A stretch of 7,882 nucleotides of DNA. Source: an uncultured Gemmatimonadota bacterium (GTDB lineage Bacteria; Gemmatimonadota; Gemmatimonadetes; Longimicrobiales; Gaopeijiaceae). The notes under the pieces were generated by a model, which saw nothing but the letters and a program-made list of their open reading frames with translations, did no database searches and had not been told where the DNA came from. The DNA lies in contig CAKZOQ010000596.1 of NCBI GenBank assembly GCA_937136445.1, forward strand, positions 1 to 7,882, given 5' to 3'. The position numbers were made by a program, and so were the translations under genes. Each line of letters opens with the position of its first letter. Positions within the stretch are counted from its first letter, which is position 1. Shown in pieces: positions 1 through 6,396 of this stretch.

Positions 1-2
1 TC

Positions 3-824
3 GTGGCAGGATGGGCGGCCCACCGGCTCGGACTGCCGGGGCTGGGCACCTTCCACTCCACCTTCGGCCCCTTCCACTGGTTCTACCGCGCCGCGGCTCC
101 GGTGCTGGGCTGGCGACGGTGGTCCTTCGAGGTCGCCGCCGTGAGCCCGGTGGTAGCGCGGGACCTCCAGTCCCTGATGCCCGACCGCCAGGTTCGCCTC
201 CTCCCCAACGCACTGGACGAACGAGTGTGGTCCGGGACGCCACCTCCAGCGGAGGCGGGACAGCTTCGCATGGTCACCACCTCACGCCTGCATCGCAGGA
301 AGAGGGTGTCGGCCCTCCTGGACGCCGTCGCAGGGGCCCGCCGACGGCAGCCGGGCGGCGCCGACATCACCCTCGAGGTCCTGGGAGACGGCCCGGAGCG
401 CGGGCGCCTCGAGGCACGGAGTCGCCGGCTCGGCCTGGGCGACGTCGTGACCTTCTTGGGGGAAGGGGACGAGGAGGCCGTGCGGGCCGTGCTGTCCCGG
501 GGCGATGTCTTCGTGAATGCGTGCCCCGTGGAATCGTTCGGCCTCGGAGGCCTGGAGGCCCTGGCCCGGGGTCTCCCGGTGCTGGGCCGGGTGGAGGGCG
601 GGATGGAGGCCTTCGTGGTCCACGGAGAGAACGGGCTCCTGGTGGGCTCCGACCAGGCCCTGGAGGACGCCCTCGTCCGCTTGGCGGCCGACGACGGGGA
701 GTTGGAGACGCTGCGGTCGGGCGCCGCCCGGGGCATCCCGGAAGAGCTCACCTGGAGCCACCAGGTGGAGCGGCACCTCGAGCTCTACGAGGCCATGTCG
801 CCCTCCGCTTCCCCCTCGAGCTGA
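3..824 (+). CDS. Glycosyltransferase family 4 (GT-B), C-terminal part, 5' end outside the window
   Basis: This is the C-terminal part of a GT4-type glycosyltransferase, which moves a sugar from a nucleotide-sugar donor to a lipid or glycan acceptor at the cytoplasmic face. The frame is open to the left edge, so the GTG at position 3 is probably not the true start; 273 residues are visible against roughly 350-400 usual for the family. Residues 1-75 look like the end of the N-terminal Rossmann domain, including the typical SPVVARDL and LLPNALDE linker. The donor-binding domain follows, with VTTSRLHRRKR at 91-101, the GDGPERGRLE segment at 128-137, and the E-x7-E signature at E177 (ESFGLGGLE) to E185, then GLPVLG and HGENGLLV. 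Acceptor and donor sugars cannot be read from sequence. The 3' end overlaps the opposite-strand membrane protein gene by 40 bases. Confidence 0.9.
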   Translation: MAGWAAHRLGLPGLGTFHSTFGPFHWFYRAAAPVLGWRRWSFEVAAVSPVVARDLQSLMPDRQVRLLPNALDERVWSGTPPPAEAGQLRMVTTSRLHRRKRVSALLDAVAGARRRQPGGADITLEVLGDGPERGRLEARSRRLGLGDVVTFLGEGDEEAVRAVLSRGDVFVNACPVESFGLGGLEALARGLPVLGRVEGGMEAFVVHGENGLLVGSDQALEDALVRLAADDGELETLRSGAARGIPEELTWSHQVERHLELYEAMSPSASPSS

Positions 825-1288
825 GTCGCCACTGCCTGGAGCAGGAGGACCAGAAGACCCCACCCCAGGGCGGCCGCGACCCCCACGTCCACGATGCCTC
901 GCCAGGGATCCGGCACGCTCCGGAGGACGAGGATGGCCACGATGACGGCGGCCACCCCAGCCCACGCCCTCAGCACCGTCCGCCGCGGTCCGCCCACGAG
1001 CGCCATCACGTGGAGAGGGGCCAACAGCCGGTGGAGCAGAGGGCTCCGCCGGCCCAGCGCCTCCATCCGCCCCACCACGAAGGGCACCCACTTCCTCTGG
1101 AGGGCCCGCACCCCCTCCACGTAGACGAAGAGGACGAAGACGGCGGCCAGCACCGTCCATTCCCCGGCGGACAGCCCCTCCCGGACGGTATCGAGGCCCC
1201 GCCTTCCCAGTCGGACGACGGCGTTCCCCAGGAGGGCGACCACGCCCACGAGGGCCCAGGCCCGGATGACACGGGTGGCGACGGACAC
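785..1288 (-). CDS. Conserved multi-pass membrane protein of unknown function
   Basis: The product is a 167-residue protein with about five hydrophobic segments near residues 12-28, 43-60, 84-98, 108-123 and 129-152. Between segments 2 and 3 lies a basic loop (EGVRALQRKWVPFVVGR). Before the last segment is the motif VPDPWRGIVDVG, which from memory resembles a conserved family of small uncharacterised membrane proteins with a 'QPWRGIIDAG'-like motif; this is recollection, not a search. A short acidic tail follows. The frame stays open far upstream, but GTG at 1288 is the only start codon close to where membrane-protein-like sequence begins, and no Shine-Dalgarno site precedes it. The stop lies inside the 3' end of the glycosyltransferase, and the start diverges from the methyltransferase gene. 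The composition and hydrophobic pattern are far more protein-like than the overlapping plus-strand frame. Function is unknown. Confidence 0.72.
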   Translation of the reverse strand: MSVATRVIRAWALVGVVALLGNAVVRLGRRGLDTVREGLSAGEWTVLAAVFVLFVYVEGVRALQRKWVPFVVGRMEALGRRSPLLHRLLAPLHVMALVGGPRRTVLRAWAGVAAVIVAILVLRSVPDPWRGIVDVGVAAALGWGLLVLLLQAVATQLEGEAEGDMAS

Positions 1289-1456
1289 GAGGTGGGGAAG
1301 GGGAGGCGGAGAGGAGAGCAGAAGGGCGCGCCGGAAGGTCGGCTCACCGGCCGGTCTCCGAAACCCCGTGCCCCCGACGCAGCCCCGGCTCCACGGGGTG
1401 GACGGGTCCGAGCGGTCCCGCCACCATGGAACCGGTCTCCTCGCCACCTCCGCCTC

Positions 1457-2128
1457 GTGCCTACGTCCTCTCCCCACCCGTCCGACACCTCCGGTCCCGC
1501 CTGCCTCCTCTGTGGTGGCAACGACGTCCGCCTCTTCGCCGAGGTCGATGGCCGCCGGTACCACCGCTGCGCCATCTGCCGGCTCACCTTCCAGGACTCC
1601 GAGCAACACCCCACCGCGGAGGAGGAGCGCGTCCGGTACGAGACCCACGAGAACGACCCTGAGGACCCCGACTATCGGGCCTTCCTCCACCGTCTGGCCG
1701 GACCCCTCCTGGATCGGCTTCCCCCCGCCCGGGAGGGTCTGGACTACGGGTCTGGGCCGGGGCCGACGCTCTCGGTGATGATGGAGGAGGCCGGTCACTC
1801 CATGGCCCTCTGGGACCCGTTCTTCGCCCCGGACCCCACCCCCCTCCAGCGCACCTGGGACTTCGTGACCTGTACGGAGACCGCGGAGCACTTCCACCGA
1901 CCTGGCGAGGCGTTCCAGCGCCTGGATGCCCTCCTGCGACGCCCAGGATGGCTGGGGCTCATGACCGGTGTGCTGGAGGACGACGAGGGCTTCGCCGAAT
2001 GGTGGTACCGCCGCGACCCCACCCATGTGGTCTTCTACCGACCGGAGACCCTCTCCTGGATCGCGGACCGCTTCGGCTGGGAGCTGGAACGCCCCTCCTC
2101 CACGGTGGCGCTCTTCCGGAAGGAGTAG
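1457..2128 (+). CDS. Class I SAM-dependent methyltransferase with N-terminal zinc-ribbon-like motif
   Basis: The product is a 223-residue predicted methyltransferase. The N-terminus has a CxxC-x17-CxxC arrangement (C17, C20, C38, C41), a likely zinc ribbon. The Rossmann SAM-binding part shows motif I LDYGSGPGP at 95-103, an acidic residue ending strand 2 (ALWDPFF, D120), DFVTCTETAEHF at 135-146 in the motif IV position, and GWLGLMTG at 164-171. The C-terminal EWWYRRDPTHVVFYRPETL at 181-199 is typical of this small methyltransferase group as I know it. The start is GTG at 1457, the only in-frame start just ahead of the cysteine motif; an ATG at 1426 is in another frame. No ribosome binding site is evident. 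The gene diverges from the membrane protein gene and is followed 123 bases later by lspA. The substrate cannot be inferred. Confidence 0.88.
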   Translation: MPTSSPHPSDTSGPACLLCGGNDVRLFAEVDGRRYHRCAICRLTFQDSEQHPTAEEERVRYETHENDPEDPDYRAFLHRLAGPLLDRLPPAREGLDYGSGPGPTLSVMMEEAGHSMALWDPFFAPDPTPLQRTWDFVTCTETAEHFHRPGEAFQRLDALLRRPGWLGLMTGVLEDDEGFAEWWYRRDPTHVVFYRPETLSWIADRFGWELERPSSTVALFRKE

Positions 2129-2239
2129 GCCGGGGTCGAGTCCCCTTCCGGCCGGTCGCCGCTCCTGTCACCTTCCACCCGTCGCCCGCCTCGGCGGGGC
2201 ACGTTCTCGTCTCCGGGTCCGCCCGCTCCACCCAGCCCC

Positions 2240-2244
2240 AAGGA
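2240..2244 (+). promoter_or_regulatory. Ribosome binding site of lspA
   Basis: AAGGA lies 7 bases before the GTG at 2252. It supports that GTG as the lspA start and is one of the few clear Shine-Dalgarno sites in the window. Confidence 0.65.
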
Positions 2245-2251
2245 ATCCGCC

Positions 2252-2812
2252 GTGCGGGTCAAGCTCCTCATCTTCGGTGTCCTCGTCCCCCCGATCCTCG
2301 TACTGGACTGGGTGACGAAGCGATGGGCCCTGGAGGCCCTGGTAGCCCAACGGGGCGAGCTCTTCGGGGGGCTGGTGCCCCTCACCCTGGCCTTCAACAA
2401 GGGGGCCGCCTTCGGGCTCTCGGTGGGCGAGGACTCGCGGTGGTTCTTCGTGCCGGTGACCTTCCTGGCCCTGGGGCTCCTCGTCTACCTCATGAAGGAT
2501 GCGGAGGAGGGAGACCACACCCGGATCACCGCCATCTCGCTGGTGGTGGCGGGCGCGTTGGGGAACCTGTACGACCGACTGCGCTGGGATCGGGGCGTCG
2601 TGGACTTCCTCGGGCCCATCGACCTCGGCCTCTGGGACTTCCCCATCTTCAACGTGGCGGACATGTCCATCACCTGCGGCGCCATCCTCCTGGCCGTCTC
2701 CTTCTGGATGGAGGAGCAGCGGATCGCCGCCCGGGCGCGGGCAGAGGAGGAACGCGGGCCACCCGGAGGGACGGAGGAGGGCGGGGGGCGGGACGAGCCC
2801 GCCATCGGGTAG
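2252..2812 (+). CDS. lspA: Lipoprotein signal peptidase (signal peptidase II)
   Basis: This inner-membrane aspartic protease removes the signal peptide from diacylglyceryl-modified prolipoproteins, the second step of lipoprotein maturation. The family blocks appear in order: LDWVTK at 18-23, FNKGAAFGL at 48-56, GALGNLYDRL at 101-110 with catalytic D108, VVDFLG at 116-121, and FNVADMSI at 133-140 with catalytic D137. Four membrane segments fit near 5-20, 64-80, 92-106 and 138-153. At 186 residues it is slightly long because of a charged, glycine- and glutamate-rich C-terminal tail (about 154-186) that should be cytoplasmic. The start is GTG at 2252, preceded by AAGGA. It shares the methyltransferase's strand, 123 bases downstream, and could be cotranscribed. 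Its stop is 6 bases from the stop of the opposite-strand CorC-type gene. Confidence 0.97.
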   Translation: MRVKLLIFGVLVPPILVLDWVTKRWALEALVAQRGELFGGLVPLTLAFNKGAAFGLSVGEDSRWFFVPVTFLALGLLVYLMKDAEEGDHTRITAISLVVAGALGNLYDRLRWDRGVVDFLGPIDLGLWDFPIFNVADMSITCGAILLAVSFWMEEQRIAARARAEEERGPPGGTEEGGGRDEPAIG

Positions 2813-2818
2813 CCCCGC

Positions 2819-4057
2819 TCAGGCGGCGCCGACCTCCTGGGGGATGAACATGAGGTACTCGACGCGCCGCCCCCGCATCCGCACCACTCGAAGGCTTCCC
2901 GTCTCCAGCTCCACCTGGTCGCCCACCACGGGGATCCGGTTCAGGCGCCCGAAGACGAATCCGCCCAGGGTGTCGTAGCCCTCCTCCTCGTCCGAGGCGA
3001 GCTCGAAGCCGAGGGTGGTGCTGGCCTCCCGGAGGGGGACGCCGCCCCAGGCCCGCACCCGACCTCCCGCCAGGCGGAGGAAGTCCAGCGGTTCGTCCTC
3101 ATGCTCGTCCTGGATCTCACCGATGATCTCCTCGATGAGGTCCTCGAGGGTGGCCAGACCCGCCGTCCCACCGAACTCGTCCACCACGATGCACATCTTG
3201 GTGCGCTGCTCCCGCATCTCCGGGATGAGATCCTCCACCGGCTTGGAGGCTGGCGCGAAGGGGACGGGCCGGAGGATCTCCGGAATGGTGTCCTTCCCGT
3301 CGCGCATGGCCTGCCAGAGATCCCGGGCCAGGATGACCCCCACGATGTGGTCCAGGCTGTCTTCGTAGACCGGGAGCCGGAGGTGTCCCCGGTCCAGCAT
3401 GAGTTCCTGGGCCTCCTCCAGGCTGGCCGCGGCGCTGACGGCCACCATGTCGGTCCGCGGCGTCATGACCTCGCCCACCGAGATCTCGTCCAGCCGGATG
3501 ATGTTGGAGACCACCCGCCACTCGTCCTCGTCCAACGTGCCCTCCCGAAGCCCGATCTCCGCCAGCACCTCGAGCTCGGCCCGGCTGATGGTCGGACGCT
3601 CGGCACCGCGGGTGAGGAGGCTCGACATCCACCCCAGCGGGACCAGGACCGGCTTCATGACGACGATGAGGAAGCGGAGGACGTAGGCCGATGGCTTCGC
3701 GAGCTGCTTCCAGTAGGTAGCCCCCACCGTCTTGGGCACGATCTCCGTGAAGAGGAGGACCGCCAGCGTCAGGGCAGCGGAGAAGATGGCGACCCACGCG
3801 TTGCCGAAGACCTCGGCCGCCACCGCCCCGCCCATGGTGGCTCCCATGGTGTGGGCGATGGTGTTGAGGGTCAGGATGGCAGCGATGGGCTCGTCGATCT
3901 TCTTCTGCGCCTTCTCCAGCCAGACTCCGGCCCACTCCCCCTCGTCGCGCAGGACGGCGATGTAGGAGTGGGTGATGGAGAGGAACACCGCCTCCAGGAT
4001 GCTGCAGAGGAAGGAGGTGGAGAGGGCGACGCCCAGGATCAGGATCAGTGTGGTCAT
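2819..4057 (-). CDS. CNNM/CorC-type hemolysin-family membrane protein (DUF21, CBS pair, CorC_HlyC)
   Basis: The 412-residue product has the full CNNM-type domain order. The N-terminal DUF21 membrane domain spans about 1-150, with SILEAVFLS at 19-27, NTIAHTMGA at 65-73 and FTEIVPKTVG at 103-112. Two CBS domains follow (about 195-255, opening with VMTPRTDM, and 258-315, ending in VVDEFGGTAGLATLEDLIEE). The CorC_HlyC domain closes the protein at about 325-405. Family members have been linked to magnesium or cobalt homeostasis and export; the old 'hemolysin' label is misleading. I chose ATG at 4057 because the hydrophobic first helix follows directly. An in-frame GTG at 4093 would add 12 polar residues and has a GAGG four bases upstream. 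The gene sits 107 bases downstream of osmC on the same strand, so cotranscription is possible, and it converges on lspA. Confidence 0.93.
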   Translation of the reverse strand: MTTLILILGVALSTSFLCSILEAVFLSITHSYIAVLRDEGEWAGVWLEKAQKKIDEPIAAILTLNTIAHTMGATMGGAVAAEVFGNAWVAIFSAALTLAVLLFTEIVPKTVGATYWKQLAKPSAYVLRFLIVVMKPVLVPLGWMSSLLTRGAERPTISRAELEVLAEIGLREGTLDEDEWRVVSNIIRLDEISVGEVMTPRTDMVAVSAAASLEEAQELMLDRGHLRLPVYEDSLDHIVGVILARDLWQAMRDGKDTIPEILRPVPFAPASKPVEDLIPEMREQRTKMCIVVDEFGGTAGLATLEDLIEEIIGEIQDEHEDEPLDFLRLAGGRVRAWGGVPLREASTTLGFELASDEEEGYDTLGGFVFGRLNRIPVVGDQVELETGSLRVVRMRGRRVEYLMFIPQEVGAA

Positions 4058-4065
4058 GGTGGGGG

Positions 4066-4071
4066 AGTATC
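4066..4071 (-). promoter_or_regulatory. Possible -10 box placed as for a leaderless transcript of the CorC-type gene
   Basis: On the minus strand GATACT (four of six matches to TATAAT) lies 8 bases before ATG 4057. Transcription would then begin at or next to the start codon, which would explain the missing ribosome binding site. No convincing -35 box was seen. Confidence 0.25.
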
Positions 4072-4164
4072 GGTACGTCCGCCGGGGAGCCACAAGCCCT
4101 CGAACGGCCCACCTGAGGCCTGCCCGGCCTTCCGGAGATCCCTACCCGCGCCCTCCGCCGGTCC

Positions 4165-4593
4165 TCAGTCGATCAACTTCGCCTCCAGGGTGATCGTCAC
4201 CGCGGAGAGCGCCTGGGAGATGGGGCAGCCTTCCTTGGCTCCGTTGGCGAAGTTCTGGAAGGTGGCGTCATCGATGTCCCCGACCTTCGCCTCGCAGTCC
4301 AGGTCGATCTGGCTGACGGAGGGACCGTCGTCGGTCATGGCCAGGTGGACCTCGGCGGTGGTATGAACCTCCTTCGGCGAATGACCCGCCTCGGCGAGCT
4401 CGTTGGAGAGCGCCATGGAGAAGCAGCCGGCCAGCGCCGCACCGATGAGCTCCTCCGGGTTCGTGCCCTCGCCCTCCTCGAACCGCGAGGAGAAGGAGTA
4501 GGCGGCGTCGAGAACGCCGCTTTCGGTGCTCACTTCGCCGGAGCCGGATCCGAGGTCGCCGGTCCAGATCGCCTTCGCCGTGCGTACTGCCAT
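4165..4593 (-). CDS. osmC: OsmC-family peroxiredoxin (organic hydroperoxide reductase)
   Basis: The product is 142 residues, the usual OsmC length. OsmC enzymes are homodimeric thiol peroxidases that reduce organic hydroperoxides in the cytoplasm through two cysteines. Both are present: C57 in AALAGCFSMAL and C123 in KEGCPISQAL. R37 in SRFEE and the TNPEELIGA segment at 44-52 provide the conserved active-site arginine and glutamate. STESGVL near 22-28 is nearly identical to E. coli OsmC as I recall it, which favours the OsmC rather than the Ohr subgroup. The start is ATG at 4593, preceded by AGGAG; the upstream extension of the frame is not protein-like. The gene diverges from the NAPRTase gene across 152 bases holding a palindrome. 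It is followed on the same strand by the CorC-type gene after 107 bases. Confidence 0.96.
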   Translation of the reverse strand: MAVRTAKAIWTGDLGSGSGEVSTESGVLDAAYSFSSRFEEGEGTNPEELIGAALAGCFSMALSNELAEAGHSPKEVHTTAEVHLAMTDDGPSVSQIDLDCEAKVGDIDDATFQNFANGAKEGCPISQALSAVTITLEAKLID

Positions 4594-4602
4594 GGTGTGT
4601 GT

Positions 4603-4607
4603 CTCCT
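4603..4607 (-). promoter_or_regulatory. Ribosome binding site of osmC
   Basis: On the minus strand AGGAG precedes ATG 4593 by 9 bases. It decides the start over the longer open frame that continues upstream to 4758. Confidence 0.7.
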
Positions 4608-4663
4608 GAATCGTTGCGCGTCGTGTTCGATGGTGGTGCCTTCCCTCGCGCCTACCCGGAAGC

Positions 4664-4707
4664 CCGGAGCTCGTGCCTCCGTTCGGGACGGCACGACGGA
4701 GCTCCGG
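4664..4707. repeat. Imperfect inverted repeat between osmC and the NAPRTase gene
   Basis: CCGGAGCTC at 4664-4672 is repeated in inverted form as GAGCTCCGG at 4699-4707. Inside, GTGCC (4673-4677) pairs with GGCAC (4690-4694), and TCC (4678-4680) with GGA (4686-4688). One side carries a 4-base bulge and a 1-base bulge. The structure sits in the shared upstream region of two divergent genes. It could be an operator for a dimeric regulator or a leader hairpin. Confidence 0.5.
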
Positions 4708-4732
4708 ATGGACCCGCCCCCCCGCGACTGGA

Positions 4733-4738
4733 TAGCTT
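4733..4738 (+). promoter_or_regulatory. Possible -10 box placed as for a leaderless transcript of the NAPRTase gene
   Basis: TAGCTT fits the TANNNT pattern and lies 7 bases before ATG 4746, where no Shine-Dalgarno site exists. This is the spacing known from leaderless genes in other GC-rich bacteria. No clear -35 box was found. Confidence 0.3.
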
Positions 4739-4745
4739 TCCCGCC

Positions 4746-5864
4746 ATGATCCCCCCACAGACGCCCGACGATACCCTCGGCGGTCCTCCGCCGCCCCTGC
4801 GCCCCGAGTCCCGTCTGGACCCGGGGATCTTCCAGCTTCCCGCGGAGCGCATGCGGGCCGGCTACTATTCGGACAAGTACTTCGTGCGAGCCCGGGAGGT
4901 GCTGGAGTCCGCCGGGAGGAACCCCGACGTCACCATGCAGGTCTTCCAGAAGAAGGAGGCCTGGGTGGCCGGCACCGACGAGGCCATCGCCATCCTGAAG
5001 CTCTGCCTCACCGAGGGCTTCTCCTTCGAGGACCTGGAGGTGGACGCCCTCCGGGACGGCCATCGGGCGCGCCCGTGGGAGCCGGTGCTCCGCATCCGGG
5101 GACCCTACGCCGCCTTCGCCCACCTGGAGACCCTGTACGTAGGCGTATTGGCGCGCCGCACCCGCATCGCCACCAACACCCGGGTGGTGGTGGAAGCCGC
5201 CTGGCCTCGTCCCGTGCTCTTCTTCCCGGCCCGGCACGACCATTGGATGGTCCAGACGGGCGACGGCTGGGCAGCCCACGTGGCGGGAGCCATCGGCGTC
5301 TCTACCGACGCCCAGGCCTCGTGGTGGGGCTCGGAGGGGACGGGGACGGTGCCCCACGCCCTCATCGCCGCCTTTGGAGGGGACACCGTGGCCGCAACCC
5401 GCGCCTTCGCCGAGGCCATGGACGACGACGTCCGGGTCATCTCCCTGGTGGACTTCGACAACGACTGCGTCGGGACCTCCCTGGCCGTAGCCCGGGACCT
5501 GGGGAAGCGGCTCTGGGGCGTCCGCCTGGACACGGCGTCCACCATGGTGGACCGCTCCCTCGCCGAGGAGATGGGGGACTTCGACCCTCGCGGGGTGAAC
5601 CCGCGCCTGGTGCACCGGGTTCGGGATGCCTTGGACGCCCAGGGGTTCGACCACGTCCGCATCGTGGCGTCCGGCGGGTTCACCGCCGAGAAGATCCGGT
5701 CCTTCGACGCCGAGGGGGTGCCGGTAGACGCCTACGGGGTGGGGTCGGCGCTCATGGGAGGTGCGTGGGACTACACCGCCGACGTGGTTCGTGTGGAGGG
5801 ACGGGATGTGGCCAAGCGGGGCCGCTGGCACCGGGACAACCCCGCGCTGGAGCGGGTCGAGTAG
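4746..5864 (+). CDS. Nicotinate phosphoribosyltransferase-family protein (NAD salvage)
   Basis: The 372-residue product matches the nicotinate/quinolinate phosphoribosyltransferase fold. Nicotinate phosphoribosyltransferase joins nicotinate and PRPP to give nicotinate mononucleotide in NAD salvage in the cytoplasm. Visible family features are RMRAGYYSDKYF at 35-46, the YVGVLARRTRIATNTR helix at 131-146, EGTGTVPHAL at 197-206 with the GT-x-x-H histidine H204, LVDFDNDC at 234-241, RLDTAS at 260-265, and the phosphate-binding SGGF (309-312) and GVGSALMGG (331-339). The length suits the shorter archaeal-like type rather than E. coli PncB. The start is ATG at 4746, which leaves a proline-rich N-terminus; the frame upstream to 4599 is not protein-like, and the internal ATG 4851 would cut off conserved residues. 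The gene ends before a strong hairpin. A quinolinate or nicotinamide substrate cannot be excluded. Confidence 0.9.
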   Translation: MIPPQTPDDTLGGPPPPLRPESRLDPGIFQLPAERMRAGYYSDKYFVRAREVLESAGRNPDVTMQVFQKKEAWVAGTDEAIAILKLCLTEGFSFEDLEVDALRDGHRARPWEPVLRIRGPYAAFAHLETLYVGVLARRTRIATNTRVVVEAAWPRPVLFFPARHDHWMVQTGDGWAAHVAGAIGVSTDAQASWWGSEGTGTVPHALIAAFGGDTVAATRAFAEAMDDDVRVISLVDFDNDCVGTSLAVARDLGKRLWGVRLDTASTMVDRSLAEEMGDFDPRGVNPRLVHRVRDALDAQGFDHVRIVASGGFTAEKIRSFDAEGVPVDAYGVGSALMGGAWDYTADVVRVEGRDVAKRGRWHRDNPALERVE

Positions 5865-5885
5865 GCCCAGGCCTCCCACAACGAA

Positions 5886-5925
5886 CCGGAGGGGTGCCGG
5901 GCTCGATGGCCCGACACCCCTCCGG
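5886..5925. terminator. Strong hairpin between convergent genes, likely two-way terminator
   Basis: Two 17-base arms (5886-5902 and 5909-5925) are complementary except for one mismatch, with a 6-base loop TCGATG. The hairpin lies 21 bases after the NAPRTase stop and 24 bases beyond the stop of the opposite-strand small protein gene. There is no U-tract on either side, so intrinsic termination may be weak. It may instead stabilise both 3' ends. Confidence 0.65.
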
Positions 5926-5949
5926 GTGCTTCGGATGGACCGAGAGGAC

Positions 5950-6351
5950 TCAGGCGGGCTGAGGCTCGGCGTCCATCTCGTCCGGCGCGTCCTGGGCCTC
6001 GTCGGGAAGCTCCACCTCGACCTCGTTTTCCGTGGTCTCGACGTGGGTCAGATCCGACTCGGCGACCTCATCGCCTTCCGTGGTGGTGACGACGGCGTCC
6101 GGCCGGTTCGCGGCATGGTTCCCCTTGCCGTGGGGGATGACCGGCTTGATGAACTGACGCCCCACCATCTCCAATTGCGCGACCTGCATGTCGTTCAGAG
6201 TGGGGTAGCGGTCCTTCATGTACTCCATCGTCTCGTCCAGCCAGTGCTCGCGGTCTTCCATGCGGGCCTTCAAGACCTCGCATCGGATGACGTGGCTCAT
6301 GAGCTCGTCGCGGGCGTGGTCGAGATCGGTTTTCTTGTGGTTGTTACCCAA
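5950..6351 (-). CDS. Small hypothetical protein with helical N-terminus and acidic tail
   Basis: I do not recognise this 133-residue protein. Residues 9-70 are rich in charged and heptad-like residues (DHARDELMSHVIRCEVLKAR, then EDREHWLDETMEYMKDRYP) and look like two or three helices. A short conserved-looking piece, QFIKPVIPHGKGNH, is at 66-79. The tail from about 92 to 133 is very acidic (GDEVAESD, ENEVEVELPDE, DEMDAEP) and probably disordered. It has no signal peptide or membrane segment and only one cysteine (C24), so it should be cytoplasmic. The start is TTG at 6351: GAGGA ends 6 bases before it, whereas the alternative TTG at 6357 directly abuts GAGGA. A promoter-like element lies upstream. 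The gene converges on the NAPRTase gene and diverges from the beta-propeller gene. Confidence 0.8.
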   Translation of the reverse strand: MGNNHKKTDLDHARDELMSHVIRCEVLKARMEDREHWLDETMEYMKDRYPTLNDMQVAQLEMVGRQFIKPVIPHGKGNHAANRPDAVVTTTEGDEVAESDLTHVETTENEVEVELPDEAQDAPDEMDAEPQPA

Positions 6352-6357
6352 GGGCAA

Positions 6358-6362
6358 TCCTC
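6358..6362 (-). promoter_or_regulatory. Ribosome binding site that selects the second TTG start
   Basis: On the minus strand GAGGA spans 6362 to 6358. It touches the TTG at 6357 but has the normal 6-base spacing to the TTG at 6351, so it points to the latter as the start. Confidence 0.6.
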
Positions 6363-6396
6363 GTGTGTTCGTTCATTGACCGCTCCCGGGGAGAAG

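Noticed and set aside
11..1456. Very long plus-strand open frame that continues into the methyltransferase
   Set aside because: The translation before the cysteine motif is proline-, arginine- and glycine-rich with no domain, and lies across the glycosyltransferase and the opposite membrane protein gene. It is a GC-rich shadow frame.
1426..1662. Open frame starting with ATG 1426 ahead of the methyltransferase
   Set aside because: It is out of frame with the methyltransferase and encodes only proline/arginine-rich sequence.
2184..2199. Small GC-rich palindrome in the gap before lspA
   Set aside because: A six-base stem leaves a loop of only two bases and there is no T-tract, so neither a terminator nor a regulatory site can be supported.
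4100..4170. Possible terminator between osmC and the CorC-type gene
   Set aside because: CTGAGG and CCTCAG can pair with a CCGGC/GCCGG block inside, but the loop is long and the stem interrupted, with no T-tract.
3101..4366. Long plus-strand open frame opposite the CorC-type gene
   Set aside because: It is the complement of a gene with clear DUF21, CBS and CorC_HlyC motifs, and its own translation shows no family features.
4530..5879. Long minus-strand open frame opposite the NAPRTase gene
   Set aside because: Its translation is glycine- and histidine-rich without motifs, while the plus strand carries conserved enzyme motifs.
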